From CAITYL01 sp041651315 (GTDB lineage Bacteria; Verrucomicrobiota; Lentisphaeria; Oligosphaerales; CAITYL01): a stretch of 7,080 nucleotides of DNA. Position numbers and translations under genes: made by a program. The stretch spans positions 1 through 7,080 of the forward strand of contig JBAZJM010000246.1 in NCBI GenBank assembly GCA_041651315.1. The letters run 5' to 3'. Under the pieces are notes generated by a model. The model searched no databases. It worked only from the letters and a program-made list of their open reading frames with translations, and was not told the DNA's origin. Each line of letters opens with the position of its first letter. Positions within the stretch are counted from its first letter, which is position 1. Of the stretch, positions 5,416 to 7,080 are shown piece after piece.

Positions 5416-6180
5416 ATGCCGCACCCGCACCAATGCACATGGCAGACCTCCCTCGCGATCCTGGCCCTGTTGACCGCCGGCGCCGCCCAGGCCGACTTCC
5501 TCGTCCAGCATTCGGGGACGGCAGACCCGACGACGGAAGGGTTCGGCTTGCTCTCGGACACCCGCACCGACCATCAAGCGCGGGGCGCCGCCGATCCCAA
5601 ATGGCGCGGAGAAGACTCCTGGTGGTCTGCCTCCGCAACGGCGGGGGCCTCCCTCGGTAACTACCACTACGCGCCCACAGGCGCCCAACTATCCGATATG
5701 AACACGCAGGGTTGGAAGGCCGAAATGCGGGTTCTGAACAATATGGTGATGGATAACTTTGGCCCCGACAACGCCACCGACTATGGCGTCGGCCTAGCCC
5801 TTCTGACCAGTATCTTGGATTTCGAGATTTACATCGGCACCGACAGCTCCGACAACGTGACGCTCTACAAGTGGACGTCTGGCGGCCTCTCACAGATTAC
5901 CATTCCCACCGTCAATGCCTATCAACGCTACCACACGTATGCCATGACGGCGGCCCCGGGCGCCAGCCAGGCCACCATTTCCATCGACGGCACGGTGGTG
6001 GGAACGGTTGCCGGGATCTCGGGAACTTACGCGCCGCTGTTTTATTTTGGATCTGCTTCGAGCGACGGCATCTTCAGCGTCAACTACAGCCAGGTCGCCC
6101 TCAGCACGATTCCCGAACCGGCCAGCCTCGGCTTGTTGGCGCTGGGCAGTCTGTGCCTCCTGCGTCGCCGGCGGAGTTGA
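5416..6180 (+). CDS. PEP-CTERM exported protein with jelly-roll-like domain
   Basis: A 254-residue exported protein. Residues 1-26 are a Sec signal peptide with hydrophobic core LAILALLTAG and likely cleavage at AQA|DF. Residues about 27-228 form a beta-rich, Gly/Ser/Thr/Asp-rich region that looks like a concanavalin-like (LamG-type) jelly roll. Supporting stretches are FLVQHSGTADPTTEGF at the mature N-terminus, EIYIGTDSSDNVTLY in the middle, and YHTYAMTAAPGASQATISID near 180. The tail is a textbook PEP-CTERM sorting signal: IPEP at 232-235, a Leu/Gly-rich transmembrane segment, then RRRRS at the end. Such proteins are processed by an exosortase at the cell envelope and often displayed or released with exopolysaccharide. 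No exosortase is in this window. The gene has its own promoter and is convergent with the GH2 gene, with 34 bp between. The ligand is unknown; carbohydrate binding is only a possibility. Confidence 0.88.
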   Translation: MPHPHQCTWQTSLAILALLTAGAAQADFLVQHSGTADPTTEGFGLLSDTRTDHQARGAADPKWRGEDSWWSASATAGASLGNYHYAPTGAQLSDMNTQGWKAEMRVLNNMVMDNFGPDNATDYGVGLALLTSILDFEIYIGTDSSDNVTLYKWTSGGLSQITIPTVNAYQRYHTYAMTAAPGASQATISIDGTVVGTVAGISGTYAPLFYFGSASSDGIFSVNYSQVALSTIPEPASLGLLALGSLCLLRRRRS

Positions 6181-6214
6181 CCAAGTCCGAAAGCCGCAGG
6201 GCAGAAGGTTCGGA

Positions 6215-7080
6215 TCAGTTATTTGCCAGCGCGGCGAGCCAGCCGCGATACTGGTCGAGGCGGAACGGGCGCGGCCCGGCCAGGTAATGGTTGTGGCGGG
6301 CCTGCCCGCCGTCGTTCCATTCCAACAGCCAGCAGGCGGGGGTTGCGGACTCCGCAAGCGTGCCGGCGACGGCCCGGCCATTGGCGGGCACGGCAAAGGC
6401 GGTGTCCAGCAGCACCCGGCCCGTTTCCAGATCGCGCACGGTGACGGTGCCGGCGGCGGGTTTCAAGGTGTCGTTCACCAGCACGATCTCCTGCCGGCCG
6501 GCGGCCGGTTCGGCACAGATGGCACAGACATCGGCCTGGACGCGCCGGAGATAGCCGTAGGCCAGTTTCTTGCGGCCGTAGTAGTCGACCACGGCGTCGG
6601 AAATGACCGGCCAGCCGTCGCGGAGGTTCCACCACAGCATGCCGGTCCGGCGCCACTTGCCCAGGCGCGCCCATTCGACGAAGTACTTCATGGCTTCGGC
6701 CTGGGAGACCTGCGAGGCCAGGATGTAGTCGTCCAGGTTGTCCGGAACGGTGTTGAACAGCACCTTGATCTGGTTGCTCATCAACGGAATGCGGTAATTG
6801 AAGGTGGTTTCCTGCGGTTTGCCGCGTACGGCATGGGTGAGCCACTGGTCGTTGTCCTGCCACGGCCACAGGCATTCCGGGTCCATCATCTGTTCCATGG
6901 TCGCGCGGTTGGGGCAGCCGTGATAGCCGATCTCGCTGACGAAATGCGCCCGGGAATGGCGGTAGTACGGGCCCTTGAAATCATCCCGCGGCCCCCAGAG
7001 ATGCTCCTCCGTCTTCAGCAGGTCGTCGCCGCCGCGCCGGAAGAATTCGGGCCCGAGATACGGGGAACTGATGATGGACC
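6215..7080 (-). CDS. GH2 beta-mannosidase-like glycoside hydrolase (C-terminal part, 5' end outside window)
   Basis: The frame is open from the window edge to the TGA at 6215-6217, giving 287 complete residues of a longer protein. It begins SIISSPYLGPEFFRRGG and then has HFVSEIGYHGCP. The Glu encoded at 6932-6934 lies in the place of the catalytic nucleophile of GH2 beta-mannosidases (SEFG/SEYG-type motif). Downstream, GMLWWNLRDGWPVISDAVVD and the following YYGRKKLAYGYLRR match the end of the GH2 TIM barrel. The last hundred or so residues (RQEIVLVNDTLKPAAG onward) look like a C-terminal beta-sandwich. The acid/base Glu and the N-terminal sugar-binding domains lie beyond 7080. An internal Met at 6898 is not the start, because the conserved SEIG motif is upstream of it. 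It is likely to release mannose or a related sugar from glycans; other GH2 specificities remain possible. Confidence 0.85.
   Translation of the reverse strand, partial: SIISSPYLGPEFFRRGGDDLLKTEEHLWGPRDDFKGPYYRHSRAHFVSEIGYHGCPNRATMEQMMDPECLWPWQDNDQWLTHAVRGKPQETTFNYRIPLMSNQIKVLFNTVPDNLDDYILASQVSQAEAMKYFVEWARLGKWRRTGMLWWNLRDGWPVISDAVVDYYGRKKLAYGYLRRVQADVCAICAEPAAGRQEIVLVNDTLKPAAGTVTVRDLETGRVLLDTAFAVPANGRAVAGTLAESATPACWLLEWNDGGQARHNHYLAGPRPFRLDQYRGWLAALANN

Noticed and set aside
4738..5688. 316-codon open frame on the minus strand across the spacer
   Set aside because: It overlaps the ends of two well-supported plus-strand genes and the AT-rich promoter, and the protein is Arg/Gly/Pro-rich with no recognisable domain. 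High GC produces such frames by chance.
6186..6214. TCCGAA/TTCGGA inverted repeat between the PEP-CTERM and GH2 genes as a terminator
   Set aside because: Only 6 bp of stem with a 17-base loop and no T-tract on either strand, so it is too weak to call, although its position between convergent genes is suitable.

Overview
This 7,080-base, GC-rich window looks like chromosomal DNA from a heterotroph of the Planctomycetes-Verrucomicrobia-Chlamydiae superphylum. A member of Lentisphaerota, Kiritimatiellota or Verrucomicrobiota fits best. That placement is an inference from three things seen together: a PEP-CTERM exported protein, sugar-catabolism families typical of those bacteria (Gfo/Idh/MocA, SMP-30, GH2, AraC), and intergenic spaces packed with short GC-rich palindromes. 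No rRNA, tRNA, CRISPR array, transposase or integrase is visible.

Layout: 1-496 is non-coding and consists of palindromic repeats. At 497-1327 (+) is an AraC-family regulator. At 1360-1559 is a 200-bp three-hairpin inverted-repeat element between two convergent genes. At 1605-2759 (-) is a Gfo/Idh/MocA oxidoreductase. At 2760-3041 is a divergent regulatory region with several inverted repeats. At 3042-3479 (+) is a small predicted exported protein of unknown family. At 3480-3895 is a nested inverted-repeat cluster. At 3896-4774 (+) is an SMP-30/gluconolactonase-like protein. At 4775-5266 is a second repeat-rich spacer bounded by matching inverted ends. At 5267-5415 is the AT-rich promoter and leader of the next gene. 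At 5416-6180 (+) is a PEP-CTERM jelly-roll-like exported protein. From 6215 to the window edge (-) is the C-terminal part of a GH2 beta-mannosidase-like glycosidase.

The enzymes suggest carbohydrate use. A GH2 glycosidase could release sugars, a Gfo/Idh/MocA dehydrogenase could oxidise a sugar or polyol, and an SMP-30 lactonase could hydrolyse a resulting sugar lactone. An AraC-type regulator could respond to a sugar. The genes are mostly singly transcribed and separated by repeats, so this is a loose neighbourhood and not a demonstrated operon; substrates cannot be read from the sequence.

The most unusual content is non-coding. At least three palindromic repeat families recur across the spacers, arranged as nested or bounded inverted repeats. 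A 13-bp near-palindrome (TGCGGANTCCGCA) occurs four times, twice inside coding sequence. I see no convincing new protein-based system here.
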